64,000 nt of DNA from Hyphomicrobium sp. 99 (GCF_000384335.2 NZ_KQ031382.1:496001-560000); one strand, 5' to 3'. Shown: positions 34,562 to 44,650, counted from the first letter of the stretch. Made by a program: numbers and translations. The notes: generated from the letters alone by a model not told the origin.

Positions 34562-35282
34562 GATACGATGGGTAGCACCCGCGATCGCATCGCTCTCATT
34601 GCTGCTCACAGCATGCGCCGAACAATTGCGCGAGATCGGACGCGAGCCGACGTTGTCGCCGGTTGGGGCGGGTTTGGCGCCGGATCGGACGGCCCATGTC
34701 GAGCTTCCTATCACCCCAGTTGCTTACCACTCCGGAAATTCGACGTGGCAGGACGCCGGTGCCGATCTCTTTCGTGACGCGCGCGCCTTGCACGTCGGCG
34801 ACGTCGTGACGGTAAAGATTCAAATCAACGATAAAGCATCGCTCGATAACAACTTGAACCGCTCGCGCGATGCCAGCGTCGGTCTTACGTCTTCAGCGGA
34901 TTTTGATTTTGGCTTCGGGGGCTCTGGCCCGACAGGCTCGGGAAAACTTGACGGCAGTCTCGACCGGACAACATCGACGGGCTCGAAAGGTTCGATAGCG
35001 AGATCCGAAAGCATCAACTTGCTCGTGGGTGCTGTCGTCAGCCAGGTTCTTCCAAACGGGAACCTTGTTGTGAGCGGCTCACAGGAAGTGCGGGTCAATT
35101 TCGAGCTTCGTGTGCTGAACGTTCAGGGTGTGATTCGTCCACGCGATATCGCGACGGACAACACGATCTCCTACGAGAAGATCGCCGAGGCTCGCATTTC
35201 TTATGGTGGTCGAGGCAGGGTGATGGAGATCCAGCAGCCGGCATGGGGCCAGCAGATCCTCGACACCGTCGCTCCGTTCTAG
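34551..35282 (+). CDS. flgH: Flagellar L-ring lipoprotein FlgH
   Basis: 243 residues. A lipoprotein signal peptide ends in LLTAC, so Cys22 is the lipidated residue. The mature domain shows WQDAGADLFRDARALHVGDV, VTVKIQINDKASLDNNLNRS, NLLVGAVVSQVLPNGNLVVS and GSQEVRVNFELRVLNVQGVI. It makes the outer-membrane ring around the rod. Position between motE and fliL matches rhizobial clusters. Confidence 0.95.
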   Translation: MRSKIRWVAPAIASLSLLLTACAEQLREIGREPTLSPVGAGLAPDRTAHVELPITPVAYHSGNSTWQDAGADLFRDARALHVGDVVTVKIQINDKASLDNNLNRSRDASVGLTSSADFDFGFGGSGPTGSGKLDGSLDRTTSTGSKGSIARSESINLLVGAVVSQVLPNGNLVVSGSQEVRVNFELRVLNVQGVIRPRDIATDNTISYEKIAEARISYGGRGRVMEIQQPAWGQQILDTVAPF

Positions 35283-35303
35283 ATAGGTCGGAGGACGATA
35301 GCT

Positions 35304-35792
35304 GTGGCGACAGAAAAAAACGAAAATTCGGGCGGCACTGCGGAACTGGTGAAGTCCGCTCTTGCCGCAGCGATCGTCGGCGCAGCCGGTGGCGGAGCGT
35401 TCGGCTATTTTGTCATGCCAAGCGGCGCAAGCACAATCGCTGCCGCTGCTGCAACTCATATGGAAGAGAAGCCGGCGCCGACACCTGGACGGTTTCCGAA
35501 CGATGCACTGGCGGTTGAAATCACCTCCATTATCGCCGACCTCGAAACGCAGCCGAGAATGAGGGTCCGACTTGATATCTCGATCATCGTTGCGAATGGA
35601 ACTCCGGAAACGACCACACTGAAAAATGAAGTGAAGGAAGATGTGATCGCCTATTTGAAAGGCCTCAACGTATCCGACATTCAAGGCGTCAGAGGATTTC
35701 AAAACTTGCGCGAGCAGCTTGACGACCGGGCCAGAGTCCGTGGCCGCGGCGCTATCTTGGGCCTGTTGATTGGCGGCTTGGTTCTCGAATGA
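35304..35792 (+). CDS. fliL: Flagellar basal body-associated protein FliL
   Basis: 162 residues, start GTG. One N-terminal membrane helix (about residues 14-38: LVKSALAAAIVGAAGGGAFG) and a periplasmic stomatin-like domain (VEITSIIADLETQPRMRVRL, ISIIVANGTPETTTLKNEVK, VIAYLKGLNVSDIQGVRGFQ, LREQLDDRARV). It surrounds and supports the stator. Its stop overlaps fliP by ATGA. Confidence 0.88.
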   Translation: MATEKNENSGGTAELVKSALAAAIVGAAGGGAFGYFVMPSGASTIAAAAATHMEEKPAPTPGRFPNDALAVEITSIIADLETQPRMRVRLDISIIVANGTPETTTLKNEVKEDVIAYLKGLNVSDIQGVRGFQNLREQLDDRARVRGRGAILGLLIGGLVLE

Positions 35793-36532
35793 CGGCACGA
35801 AGAATTCTCACCGCGATTGCCGTTTTGTCACTGTCATCAGGCGCCGCGCTGGCGCAGACGGTGGACCTGCAAACGTTGTTCCCCGCCGGAGATGCGAGCG
35901 TCTCGGGCCGTATCGTTCAGCTTCTGGTGGTGATGACCGTCCTCTCGGTCGCCCCCGGCCTGCTGATGATGGTGACGTCTTTCGCGAGGTTTGCCATCGC
36001 GCTCTCGTTTTTGCGCGTTGGCCTCGGACTTCAGACCACACCGAACAATCTCGTCATGGTAAGCTTGGCCCTGTTCATGACACTGTTCGTCATGGCGCCG
36101 ACGTTCCAGAAGGCCTGGGACGATGGCGTCAAGCCGATGGTCGAGAACAAAATCAGTCAGCAGGATGGCTATACGCGGACGACGGCTCCGTTCCGCGTCT
36201 TTATGCAAGCCAATGTGCGCGACAAAGATCTTGCACTTTTTCACGAACTGTCATCAGAACGCTTCGGCGAGCAAAGCAAAGTCGAATCAGACGATTTGCG
36301 CGTGCTCGTTCCGGCTTTCATGATCTCAGAGCTTCGTCGCGGTTTTGAAATCGGGTTTCTCGTGACGCTGCCGTTCCTCGTCATTGATCTCGTCGTCGCG
36401 ACGATCATGACGGCGATGGGCATGATGATGATGCCGCCGACGGTCGTGTCGCTGCCGTTGAAGGTTTTGTTCTTTGTGTTGGTCGACGGGTGGAGTTTGC
36501 TCGTTGGTGCGTTGGTTAAATCGTTCTCCTAG
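35789..36532 (+). CDS. fliP: Flagellar export protein FliP
   Basis: 247 residues. A cleavable signal peptide (MTARRILTAIAVLSLSSGAALA) precedes four membrane helices with QLLVVMTVLSVAPGLLMMVT, SFARFAIALSFLRVGLGLQT, LVPAFMISELRRGFEIGFLV and TIMTAMGMMMMPPTVVSLPL, all strongly conserved. It is an export-gate component with FliQ and FliR; fliQ is at 52066 and fliR is not in the window. Last gene of the flgB operon. Confidence 0.96.
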   Translation: MTARRILTAIAVLSLSSGAALAQTVDLQTLFPAGDASVSGRIVQLLVVMTVLSVAPGLLMMVTSFARFAIALSFLRVGLGLQTTPNNLVMVSLALFMTLFVMAPTFQKAWDDGVKPMVENKISQQDGYTRTTAPFRVFMQANVRDKDLALFHELSSERFGEQSKVESDDLRVLVPAFMISELRRGFEIGFLVTLPFLVIDLVVATIMTAMGMMMMPPTVVSLPLKVLFFVLVDGWSLLVGALVKSFS

Positions 36533-36662
36533 ATCGGCGAACGGTGTTAAGTCGCCGCCCAAAGCAAAGATTAACGTTTGGGCCCCTGAAAGTAACTATT
36601 GGGAAACAACTCTCAGCTATTTCAAGTTTGATAACAGAGTGGTCGCCAACACCCGCGCCACA

Positions 36663-36753
36663 GGCATGATGCCGATCTGTTAAGCCGGAAGACCCGGTAT
36701 GTCCCCAGTAATGCGTGCGCTTATTTAGTGCCGAGTAGAAGGAACAAGGGACA
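36663..36753 (+). promoter_or_regulatory. Flagellin leader with possible start-site-masking stem
   Basis: The 220-bp gap before flagellin must contain its promoter, but no confident sigma-28 or sigma-54 boxes were found. TGTCCC (36700-36705) can pair with GGGACA (36748-36753), which covers the last bases of the ribosome site and the A of the ATG, enclosing 42 nt. A GGCATGATGCC element lies at 36663-36673. FlaF/FlbT encoded at 50905-51665 control flagellin mRNA in related bacteria, so such a leader structure would make sense (inference). Confidence 0.4.
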
Positions 36754-37709
36754 TGGGCATGAGCAGTATCAATACCAACATTTCGGCAATGACAGCACTC
36801 CAGTCGTTGCAGTCGACCTCTAAGGACCTGCTGACGACGCAGAACCGCATTTCGACCGGCCTGAAAGTGGCTTCCGCTTCGGACAACGCCGCCTACTGGT
36901 CGATCGCAACGACGATGAAGTCTGACAACGACGCACTCTCGACCGTTCAGGACGCGCTCGGCCTCGGCAAGGGCACGGTCGACGTTGCATACAACGCGTT
37001 GAACCAGAGCATCACGCTCGTCAGCCAGATCAAGGAAAAGCTGACGGCAGCCGCTGCCCCGGGCGTTGACCGCGCCAAGGTTCAATCGGAAATCACCCAG
37101 CTTCAGGAGCAGCTCAAGGGCATCGCCGATACGGCGAACTTCTCGGGTCAGAACTGGGTTTCGGTTGACTCATCGGTCACGGGATACAGCTCGACGAAGT
37201 CGATCGTTGCCTCGTTTGCTCGTACAACCTCGGGCGCCGTTTCGATCGGCACGATCTCGGTCGATACGTCGAAGTCGGTTCTGTTCGACTCTTCGACGGC
37301 TACGACGGGCACCTCCGGCGGCATCCTCGACTCGCAGCGCGGTACGACGGGCGCTATCGTGACGACTGGCGGCACGTCGGTCATGAAGATCGATATCAGC
37401 ACGCTGACCGACAGCTCGGCTGACCAGGACAAGCTCAGCGCCTACATCTCTGGCGTCGACGCGGCATTCCAGGAAATGACGACGGCGGCCACCAACCTTG
37501 GCGCAGCCCAGAAGCGTATCGACCTCCAGACGAGCTTCATCTCGTCCCTGCGCGATACCATCTCCACGGGCGTCTCCCAGTTGGTCGATGCTGACATGAA
37601 CCAAGAGTCGACGAGACTTCAGGCGCTTCAGGTTAAGCAGCAGCTTGGTGTTCAGGCACTCAGCATTGCGAACCAGTCGAGCCAGAACATCCTCTCGCTC
37701 TTCCGCTAA
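36753..37709 (+). CDS. fliC: Flagellin
   Basis: 318 residues. Both conserved ends are present: N-terminal MSSINTNISAMTALQSLQST with NRISTGLKVASASDNAAYWS, and C-terminal ALQVKQQLGVQALSIANQSS with NILSLFR. The variable middle (about 150-235) is short and Ser/Thr/Gly-rich, so the surface domain is small. GAAGGAACAAGGGAC precedes the ATG. It is the only flagellin in the window, a monocistronic gene between fliP and fliF, followed by a hairpin. FlaF and FlbT homologues are encoded 13 kb downstream. Confidence 0.95.
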   Translation: MGMSSINTNISAMTALQSLQSTSKDLLTTQNRISTGLKVASASDNAAYWSIATTMKSDNDALSTVQDALGLGKGTVDVAYNALNQSITLVSQIKEKLTAAAAPGVDRAKVQSEITQLQEQLKGIADTANFSGQNWVSVDSSVTGYSSTKSIVASFARTTSGAVSIGTISVDTSKSVLFDSSTATTGTSGGILDSQRGTTGAIVTTGGTSVMKIDISTLTDSSADQDKLSAYISGVDAAFQEMTTAATNLGAAQKRIDLQTSFISSLRDTISTGVSQLVDADMNQESTRLQALQVKQQLGVQALSIANQSSQNILSLFR

Positions 37710-37717
37710 CGACTGAA

Positions 37718-37741
37718 GCTCGGCGCATATCGGCGCCGAGC
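37718..37741 (+). terminator. Probable terminator hairpin after flagellin
   Basis: A perfect 9-bp stem, GCTCGGCGC (37718-37726) with GCGCCGAGC (37733-37741), with a 6-nt loop, starts 9 bp after the flagellin stop. The downstream sequence is pyrimidine rich but has no clean T run, so termination may be partial or factor-assisted. Confidence 0.6.
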
Positions 37742-37903
37742 CCTTCACCCGTTCCAGTCTAGCCTAACTGGCGCATCAGACGGGCCGCATCCCCGGAGCA
37801 ACGATCCCTAAAGCGGGTCGAGCCCGGCGGAGGCGGCCCGTCACCTTTGCACAAGGTTCCCTCTCTACCGTCGGCATCTAACTTTGCCGGTAAGGTTGCA
37901 GAG

Positions 37904-39574
37904 ATGGATTGGCGTCAATTCGAGAATTTGTATCAGAGTCTGAAAGGGCTAGGACGCCAGCGCCTCATCGCCCTCGGCGCGGCCGGCCTATTCGTTTTTG
38001 CACTCATAACGATCGGCAGCTATTTCGCCTCGCGATCGGCCTACGACACGCTGTACGTCGGCCTGACCCCGTCCGACGTCAGTCGAATGGGCACTGTGCT
38101 GACCGAAGCCGGCATTGCCTTTGAAACGAGTACCGACGGCACCAAGCTGAGTGTTCCCGTCGGTGATACGGCTCAGGCCCGCGCTCTTCTTGCCGAAAAA
38201 GGCCTGCCGGGAAGCCAAACTGCAGGATACGAGCTTTTCGACAAGCTTGGCGCCCTGGGTCTGACCTCCTTCATGCAGGAAGTCACCCGTGTCCGGGCGC
38301 TTGAAGGTGAGCTCTCGCGCACCATTCAATATCTGAAGGGCATCCGCGCAGCCCGCGTGCATATCTTCCTTCCCGACCAGAACGCGCTGCGCGTCAAGAA
38401 GCAGGCCCCGTCAGCTTCGGTCGTGATTAGAACCGACATCGCGGGCGATGCCGCCGCGGCACCTGCGATCAAACATCTTGTGGCAGCTGCAATTCCGGAA
38501 ATGAGCCCGGACGAAGTGCAGGTGATCGGCACGGACGGAACCATTCTGGGTGGCGGCAAAAGCGCAACGGGCGATGCGCCTGTGCAGATGCTCGAGCTTG
38601 AACGGACCGTCGCTCAACAAATTCAAGACAGCGTCCGTCGCACGTTGGCGCCCTATTTGGGTCTGGACAATTTCGAGGTCAGCGCAATCGCTCGCCTGAA
38701 CATCGACAAACACCAAACGAGCGAAACGAACTTTGATCCCGAGAGCAAGGTCGAGCGATCGACCAGGGTCATCAAAGAGGCGCAGAGTTCTCAGGACGCC
38801 GCAAAAACCAACGTCAGCGTCGAACAGAATATTCCGGGCGAAGCCCCCCCGATCAAGGATCAGGCGAAAAAGGCCCAGGATCGCAAGGAAGAGACGACCA
38901 ACTACGAAATCAGCACGAAGTCCGCTTCCACGACAAGCGAGGGCTACAAGGTCGATAACATCTCGGTCTCGGTGGTCATAAACAAGAAGCGTCTCTCCGA
39001 GGTCATTGGCAAGGACGCGAAGGCCGAAGATCTGGATAAGCAGGTCGCGGAAATCGAGAAAATCGCCCTATCGGCGGCCGGAATTGACAAGAAGCGCGGC
39101 GATCACATCAGCGTCGCTGCGGTCGACTTCGCGCCGACGCCCTTCGAGGCCGACGCCGCCTCCGCAGGGTGGGCGCCATTGTTGATGAACCTTGCAGGCA
39201 CGGGAATAAAATCGCTGACGATTCTTTTGGTCGCTGCGATCGTCGTGATGGCAGGCTTCAGGCCCGTCATGCGTACGTTGCTTTCAAATGGCGCCGCAAT
39301 CGAAGGTCCCGCCGTCGCGGCACTCGGTTCGCCGATCACGTCCATCACTGGAACGGGAGCCGCCCCGATAGACATGCCTGAAATGGCATCGCCGTTACTA
39401 GAGCCTGGAGCCAATCCATTCGAAGCCGAAGGCGGATTGGGCTCAGACTTCGGTAGTGGATTCTCCTTGGGCCGGTCTCTCGCGCTTGGTCCGGTCGAAA
39501 AGCTCGGAGCGATCATCGATAGCGATGAGGAACAGGCAACCGCCATCCTGAAGCATTGGGTCAAGAACGGATGA
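37904..39574 (+). CDS. fliF: Flagellar M-ring protein FliF
   Basis: 556 residues from the ATG at 37904 (MDWRQFENLYQSLKGLGRQR), which has AAGG upstream; an earlier TTG at 37847 would add 19 unlikely residues. Two membrane helices (about 23-45 and 448-470: SLTILLVAAIVVMAGFRPVM) bracket the periplasmic ring domains (LYVGLTPSDVSRMGTVLTEA, LLAEKGLPGSQTAGYELFDK, RVHIFLPDQNALRVKKQAPS). The cytoplasmic C-terminus (ATAILKHWVKN) binds FliG. The stop overlaps fliH by ATGA. Confidence 0.95.
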   Translation: MDWRQFENLYQSLKGLGRQRLIALGAAGLFVFALITIGSYFASRSAYDTLYVGLTPSDVSRMGTVLTEAGIAFETSTDGTKLSVPVGDTAQARALLAEKGLPGSQTAGYELFDKLGALGLTSFMQEVTRVRALEGELSRTIQYLKGIRAARVHIFLPDQNALRVKKQAPSASVVIRTDIAGDAAAAPAIKHLVAAAIPEMSPDEVQVIGTDGTILGGGKSATGDAPVQMLELERTVAQQIQDSVRRTLAPYLGLDNFEVSAIARLNIDKHQTSETNFDPESKVERSTRVIKEAQSSQDAAKTNVSVEQNIPGEAPPIKDQAKKAQDRKEETTNYEISTKSASTTSEGYKVDNISVSVVINKKRLSEVIGKDAKAEDLDKQVAEIEKIALSAAGIDKKRGDHISVAAVDFAPTPFEADAASAGWAPLLMNLAGTGIKSLTILLVAAIVVMAGFRPVMRTLLSNGAAIEGPAVAALGSPITSITGTGAAPIDMPEMASPLLEPGANPFEAEGGLGSDFGSGFSLGRSLALGPVEKLGAIIDSDEEQATAILKHWVKNG

Positions 39575-40158
39575 CGACGAGACTTCACAGTTCGGCGTTT
39601 TCGCTCCTGTCTGACTTTGATCGCGAAAACGCGGTCGTCGAACGCGATTACGAAGCCGAGATAAAATCGGCTTTTGAGGAAGGTTATCGCCATGGTCACG
39701 CCGACGGCCGGACCGAAACGGAGGCCGATGCCGAGCTTCGGCTGACCGAAGTGATGGCTCTTCATTCGGAGCAACTTTTCGAAGAGAAGCAAAACTGGCA
39801 ACGCGACTGCGCCGATCTTCTGGCGGCGCGTTTGGAAAACGTCACCAAGCTCATCGAGGCGAGCATCGAAGAACGCGTCGCGACGTTGCTGCGCCCATGG
39901 CTTGTCGAACGCTTGCGCGAACGCGCGTTACAAGATCTTGAGAAAGCCATCGCACGAGCACTTGCCGAAGGCGCGAAGGTCCACATCGAGGCGCCCGCTG
40001 AAATCCTCCTGCGCCTTCGCGAACGTTTGCCGATAGAGGGCCTGCAAGTCGGATTTTCCGAAAGTCAGAATAGCGATATTCGCGCTCACATCGAAGAGAC
40101 CGAAATCGAAGTCAATATTTCCGCGTGGATTGCCGCGCTTGAGGCAGTGACATCATGA
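39571..40158 (+). CDS. fliH: Flagellar assembly protein FliH
   Basis: 195 residues. The N-terminal part has the glycine-repeat motif [20 protein letters not shown] typical of FliH, then a long helix and a V-ATPase-E-like C-terminus ([40 protein letters not shown]). It is the stator/regulator of the export ATPase FliI. Overlaps fliF at its start and motB at its end, both by ATGA. Confidence 0.82.
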   Translation: MTTRLHSSAFSLLSDFDRENAVVERDYEAEIKSAFEEGYRHGHADGRTETEADAELRLTEVMALHSEQLFEEKQNWQRDCADLLAARLENVTKLIEASIEERVATLLRPWLVERLRERALQDLEKAIARALAEGAKVHIEAPAEILLRLRERLPIEGLQVGFSESQNSDIRAHIEETEIEVNISAWIAALEAVTS

Positions 40159-41468
40159 GCAACGGTCAGGAAGACGTTTCATCGCAGCCGCTGGTCATTG
40201 TACGTCGTCGGCGCAACACCGACGAGCCGCACCACGGCGGCGTCTGGAAAATCGCCTACGCGGATTTCATGACCGCGATGATGGCTTTCTTCCTAGTGAT
40301 GTGGCTCATCAACGCCGCTGACAAGAAGACGATCGTTCAGGTCGCCGCCTACTTCAATCCGATGCGGTTGACGGATCGCTTCGCGGCCCCGAAAGGCCTT
40401 GAGGACCTGACCGAGACGGCTACCAAGCCATCTGAGGAAAGAGGCAAAAAAGGCTTCGAGAAGCAGGTCGTTGACCCCCAGCAGACGAAGCAGGCCGAGC
40501 AAGAGAGCAAAGAAAAATCCGGCGACGCGATGGACGAGGCGGCGCAGAAGTCGAGCGCCGCAGCTGGCGGGAAGAGTTCAGAAGCTCAAAAGGAGCAGGC
40601 GCTTTTCGATAATCCTGGCGATCTCCTTGAGAAACTTGCGGACGAAGCAAGAGCCAATTCACCGACGACGGCATCAAGTCCGGCCGACGGTAACGTGAGC
40701 GATCCGTTCGATCGCACCAATAGAAGAGCCGGGAAATCCCAGGCCACATTGAAACCCCTTCCGCAACCAGCCCCGACGTCGCCGGTCAAATCGAACGACA
40801 AGGCCAAGGCGGCAGTTGCGCCCGAAAATTCGAAGGCGCTTTTTCCCGAGGCGACGAAGCAGACGCCACCTGTTCCACCGGCACAGAGCCAGTTGGCGAG
40901 CCCGAAGCAGCTGGACGTCGCAGCGAAGCAGGCACCGGCTGCTCTCGATCAGCTTAAGAAAGAAGACAAGACGCACGATCAGGATAAGCAAAAGGACAAG
41001 GATAAGGACGAGGAGGCGAAGAAGCTCGAGGATGACATCAGCAAGGCAATTTCCGATGTCGCAAGAGATCTGCCGCACGTCGAGGTAAAGGCGACTCCCG
41101 AAGGTGTGCTCATCAGCCTGACGGACGACGCACATTTCGGCATGTTCGAGGTCGGTTCAGCAAAGCCGCGCCCGGAGCTTGTTCTTGTGATGGAGAAGAT
41201 CGGAGGGGTCCTGGGCGACCACAACGGAACGATCGTAGTGCGCGGTCACACCGATAGTCGAGCTTACAAAAACGCAAACTACGATAACTGGCGGCTCTCC
41301 GCTGCGCGCGCGCAAATGGCCTATTACATGCTGGTACGCAGCGGCATCCCGGAAACGCGCGTTACCGCCATCGAGGGCCGCGCCGACCGCGACCCGAAAA
41401 TTCCATCCGATACTTTGGCTGCCCAGAACAGACGGATCGACATCCTTATTAAAGAGGCTCAGAAATGA
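40155..41468 (+). CDS. motB: Flagellar motor stator protein MotB (long-linker type)
   Basis: 437 residues, longer than enteric MotB (about 308). The single membrane helix follows [20 protein letters not shown]; Asp37 is the proton-binding residue. A Lys/Glu/Gln/Pro-rich linker of about 200 residues leads to the OmpA-like peptidoglycan-binding domain ([51 protein letters not shown]). Rhizobial MotB is likewise extended and works with MotC, encoded next. Overlaps motC by ATGA. Confidence 0.93.
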   Translation: MSNGQEDVSSQPLVIVRRRRNTDEPHHGGVWKIAYADFMTAMMAFFLVMWLINAADKKTIVQVAAYFNPMRLTDRFAAPKGLEDLTETATKPSEERGKKGFEKQVVDPQQTKQAEQESKEKSGDAMDEAAQKSSAAAGGKSSEAQKEQALFDNPGDLLEKLADEARANSPTTASSPADGNVSDPFDRTNRRAGKSQATLKPLPQPAPTSPVKSNDKAKAAVAPENSKALFPEATKQTPPVPPAQSQLASPKQLDVAAKQAPAALDQLKKEDKTHDQDKQKDKDKDEEAKKLEDDISKAISDVARDLPHVEVKATPEGVLISLTDDAHFGMFEVGSAKPRPELVLVMEKIGGVLGDHNGTIVVRGHTDSRAYKNANYDNWRLSAARAQMAYYMLVRSGIPETRVTAIEGRADRDPKIPSDTLAAQNRRIDILIKEAQK

Positions 41469-42763
41469 AGCGGCTCGCGCTGATTTCTGCAGCGTCTGTC
41501 GTCGCACTGTCTGGAGTCGCAGCCGGCTCGGCCTTTTATTTCCGGCCGGCGCTGATCTTCGGCCAGAAAAAGCCTGATCCGCGTGGCGATCATGCCGTCC
41601 CCTCGTACGCTGAAAAATCGTCAGATGAGCTTCGGGCGAGTAAGGATATCCTGCGCCTCGTCGAGCGACTGGGCGCCGTTCAAGACAAAATCATTCATGG
41701 TGATCGCGCGGCACTTGCTGAGCAGGGCCGACTGCTGAACGATATAGCCCACGAAGTTCGCCAGTTCGGCCCGGAAGACTGGAAAGACTACGTCAACGTC
41801 CGCACGAGCTTGCTTTATGTATTGAGCGGCGGCGATGCGCATGTCCTCGGGCCGCTGATCGATGGCAATACGCTCGGATCAGCCGACCAGAAGTTGGCGT
41901 CTGGCATCGTGAGCTTCGCGCAGGGGCAGACGAGGGCCGCTCGGAAATTATTCTTGGAGATCGATCCGAGATCGCTCGATGTCAGCCTGGTCGGGCCATT
42001 CGCGCTCGCCCGGGCATCGCTCTATCTCGACGACAATCGCGAAAAGGCAGTCGAGCTGCTTGACGATGCCCGTCTCGCTTGTCCGCACACCGCAATCGAT
42101 GAAGCCGCTGCACGAAGAGAGATTCCTATTCTCATCAGCATGGGGCAGAAAGATCGCGCGCTAATGATGACGACGAGTTACGTCCGCGAGTTCGGAAAAT
42201 CGATTTATGCGTGGAAGCTGTTTCGCGACTTCGCGGAGGCAACGGGAAAACGCAGCGATATGGACGGCTCCGAAACCGTCGACAGGCTAGCCGCTTCGTT
42301 CGATCCCGAAAACATGCAGATTGCGTCAGAGCTTTTTATCGATCTCTCGGGCGAAGCGCTCCTCCAAGGCAGGTTGAAACTCGCACGCGCTGCAGCGGAA
42401 AGAATTTTGCAGATAAGTGACGCACCTCCCGAAATATTGGACAAGGCGCGTCTCTATCGAGCGGCGGCAGAGGCTCCTTCCGCCGATGCAAGAAATGCTC
42501 TGCTGGCATTGAATCAGATCGCGGCCGATCGCCTTTCGGATGAGGATACGGAAATTCGCGAAGTCGCGGGTTTCATCGCAAATTCCGTCGTCGGCGAAAA
42601 AATGGATAACGCGCGCTACGGCATGTCCGCGCAGGGAACCAAAGCCCCGGCCGGCGGCCCAACGCCTGAAGACCCGATCTTCCCGAAAGCTGCGGCCGTT
42701 CTCGGCAAGGCCGATGCGCTTATAAAAGAAGCCGATCAGATCATCGCACGGAGTGAAAAATGA
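41465..42763 (+). CDS. motC: Periplasmic motility protein MotC
   Basis: 432 residues with an N-terminal signal segment ([20 protein letters not shown]). The rest is a helical, TPR-like periplasmic protein ([60 protein letters not shown]) seen in rhizobia and relatives, where MotC stabilises the MotB periplasmic part. The motB-motC-fliK order is the same as in Sinorhizobium. Overlaps fliK by ATGA. Confidence 0.88.
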   Translation: MKRLALISAASVVALSGVAAGSAFYFRPALIFGQKKPDPRGDHAVPSYAEKSSDELRASKDILRLVERLGAVQDKIIHGDRAALAEQGRLLNDIAHEVRQFGPEDWKDYVNVRTSLLYVLSGGDAHVLGPLIDGNTLGSADQKLASGIVSFAQGQTRAARKLFLEIDPRSLDVSLVGPFALARASLYLDDNREKAVELLDDARLACPHTAIDEAAARREIPILISMGQKDRALMMTTSYVREFGKSIYAWKLFRDFAEATGKRSDMDGSETVDRLAASFDPENMQIASELFIDLSGEALLQGRLKLARAAAERILQISDAPPEILDKARLYRAAAEAPSADARNALLALNQIAADRLSDEDTEIREVAGFIANSVVGEKMDNARYGMSAQGTKAPAGGPTPEDPIFPKAAAVLGKADALIKEADQIIARSEK

Positions 42764-44286
42764 CAGCATCAGTCAGCGGCCCCGCGCCAAGCGCGGTCGA
42801 TCAGCTTTTGCAGTCCGTCCGTGGCCGCGTATCCGCGCACCGGGAAGGCTCCAAGCAAACGCAAGATGACAAGTCCGATTCTCAAGACGTCGCGGAAGAT
42901 TATTCGAAGCCCAAAGTGGCGGCGACTTCCGATCGCGCTGTGAGCCGTACTGAAAAATCATCTTCGCGAAAGCCGACTAAATCCGATGCTGCCGACAGTG
43001 AGGCGTCGTTCGCAGAAACGATTGACAGCATCGGGCAGCAAGAGCCGAAACCCGGCTCCAATGTCGAGCGAACCGACAACTGGCCCCAAAGCACGCTCGT
43101 TGCTGCTGTTGCCGGCAATATTCCCATCGAGCAGAAGACACCCGAAACTGTTCCGCAATCCGCCGAAAATTCACAGCGCCCTATCCGGCCAGCCAGTCTG
43201 TTGAGCCAGGATAGTATTGCCGCGTTGATCGATGCCAAGGCGCGCTTGATGCCGAGTGGCGACGGTCCCAAAGCGGCGGACGTTGCAACTCAAGACGTGT
43301 CGCTTCCGCAGCAGGAACTGCAGCCCGACGTGCTCTCGAGCGCGATGGAGCCGACCCCGGCGACCGTCAACGGTCAAGAGACCCATTGGAATTTCAACGA
43401 TAAAACTATCGTCGCCGCAGCATTGCAGGCATCCGGATTGCAATCCGAAGAGAGTCTCGCGCCGCGTGGTTTCTCCTCGCCACGCGTATCGGCATCAGTG
43501 CAAAAGCCGGCAGATTCGCCGACTGACCCATTGCCGCGAGCGCAGGTGCAAGCTGTTACGGGACCGGCAGCGGACACGCCCGATAATTCGTTCCTCCCCG
43601 ATAAAGATCAAACCGGTCCGCATCTCCAACAGCCGGCCACCACCGATGCGGCGAGCGCCAAGGCCTCTCAATCCGAATCATCCAATTCGATCGATCGGGT
43701 TTTCTCGGTGGATCCAAAGCCCGCGCAGAACGCAGGAAATGTGACGACGCAAGTTCGCAACGGTGTCCTTGATGCCCTTGCAGGAAAAGCCGGAGAATTA
43801 GCGCCAAGTACAGCGACCGCGGATCTTCAGGACCGTGCGCCGTCGCCGCCGCCGGTTTTGCGTTCGTTAGACCTCACCCTTTCTCCGCCGGACCTCGGCT
43901 CCGTAAGATTGCGCATGAGTCTCAAGTCGAATTCGTTAGAGATAGAAGCAGATGCTTCGAAAGCGGCGACAGCAAAGATTCTCAACGATGATCGCACGTC
44001 CTTGGAACGAGGACTGCGAGATGCGGGCTACGACGTCGCAAGTCTGAAGATCACCGATATTTCGTCGAGCAACGCAATGAGCTCGAATGGACAGCAAACG
44101 AACGGATCGCCATCGCGCGAAGGAGATCAGGCGCGCTCAAACTTTGCAGGACAGCAAGACGGGAATTCTCAACGTCGCGACGGTGCGACGTCCGATCAGG
44201 CGCAGCGCCGTCCGCAAGATCATTCACAGAAGACCGCCGCCGGCGACCCGACTAACAGTCGTGCGGGCGGTGCAGTTTATATTTAG
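42760..44286 (+). CDS. fliK: Flagellar hook-length control protein FliK (formerly MotD in rhizobia)
   Basis: 508 residues. The N-terminal 360 residues are low-complexity, Ser/Gln/Pro/Asp-rich, as expected for a molecular ruler. The C-terminal Flg_hook domain is clear at about 365-435: LRSLDLTLSPPDLGSVRLRM, LKSNSLEIEADASKAATAKI, LERGLRDAGYDVASLKITDI. It measures hook length and triggers the FlhB substrate switch. Last of the fliF-fliH-motB-motC-fliK chain, all joined by 4-bp overlaps. Confidence 0.9.
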   Translation: MTASVSGPAPSAVDQLLQSVRGRVSAHREGSKQTQDDKSDSQDVAEDYSKPKVAATSDRAVSRTEKSSSRKPTKSDAADSEASFAETIDSIGQQEPKPGSNVERTDNWPQSTLVAAVAGNIPIEQKTPETVPQSAENSQRPIRPASLLSQDSIAALIDAKARLMPSGDGPKAADVATQDVSLPQQELQPDVLSSAMEPTPATVNGQETHWNFNDKTIVAAALQASGLQSEESLAPRGFSSPRVSASVQKPADSPTDPLPRAQVQAVTGPAADTPDNSFLPDKDQTGPHLQQPATTDAASAKASQSESSNSIDRVFSVDPKPAQNAGNVTTQVRNGVLDALAGKAGELAPSTATADLQDRAPSPPPVLRSLDLTLSPPDLGSVRLRMSLKSNSLEIEADASKAATAKILNDDRTSLERGLRDAGYDVASLKITDISSSNAMSSNGQQTNGSPSREGDQARSNFAGQQDGNSQRRDGATSDQAQRRPQDHSQKTAAGDPTNSRAGGAVYI

Positions 44287-44296
44287 GTGACGTTAG

Positions 44297-44650
44297 ATGT
44301 CGCAGCAGGAACTTATAGGCAGCGGCCTGCATGGCCCATTCTCGCTCGCAGCTGATGCGATCGATGAAGAACTCGCCGAAAATTGTCCGGGCGCCTACGC
44401 GCTCGGTTTTACCGATCACCTCGGCCGGTTCTCGATCAGCTATGTTGGCAGCGCGGGCGAAAATCTGAAATCAAAACTGAAAGCGCACATCGGAACCGCA
44501 TCGCAGTTCAAATTTCGCCATTTCGCCGAAGAGCGGCTCGCCTTCGAAAAAGAATGCGAAATGTTTCATCAGTTTCTGCCCGTCGGAAACTTTTTACACC
44601 CTAGCCGGCCGCCAGGCACCGACTGGGCATGTCCGCGGTGTCGGCGATAG
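44297..44650 (+). CDS. Small GIY-YIG-like protein downstream of fliK
   Basis: 117 residues. The order of motifs resembles a GIY-YIG nuclease domain: GAYALGF (32-38, the GIY strand), SYVGSAGE (48-55, the YIG strand), a basic Lys/His helix KSKLKAHIG (58-66) and Glu85/Glu87 in LAFEKECEMF where the metal-binding Glu is expected. A CPRC pair at 112-115 ends the protein. It starts 11 bp after fliK and is probably cotranscribed, though no flagellar role is known for such proteins. The family call rests on motif order only. Confidence 0.6.
   Translation: MSQQELIGSGLHGPFSLAADAIDEELAENCPGAYALGFTDHLGRFSISYVGSAGENLKSKLKAHIGTASQFKFRHFAEERLAFEKECEMFHQFLPVGNFLHPSRPPGTDWACPRCRR

Noticed and set aside
36669..36678. 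GCCGAT resembling a sigma-28 -10 element before flagellin
   Set aside because: No TAAA-type -35 at the required distance, and the -10 diverges in its last bases.
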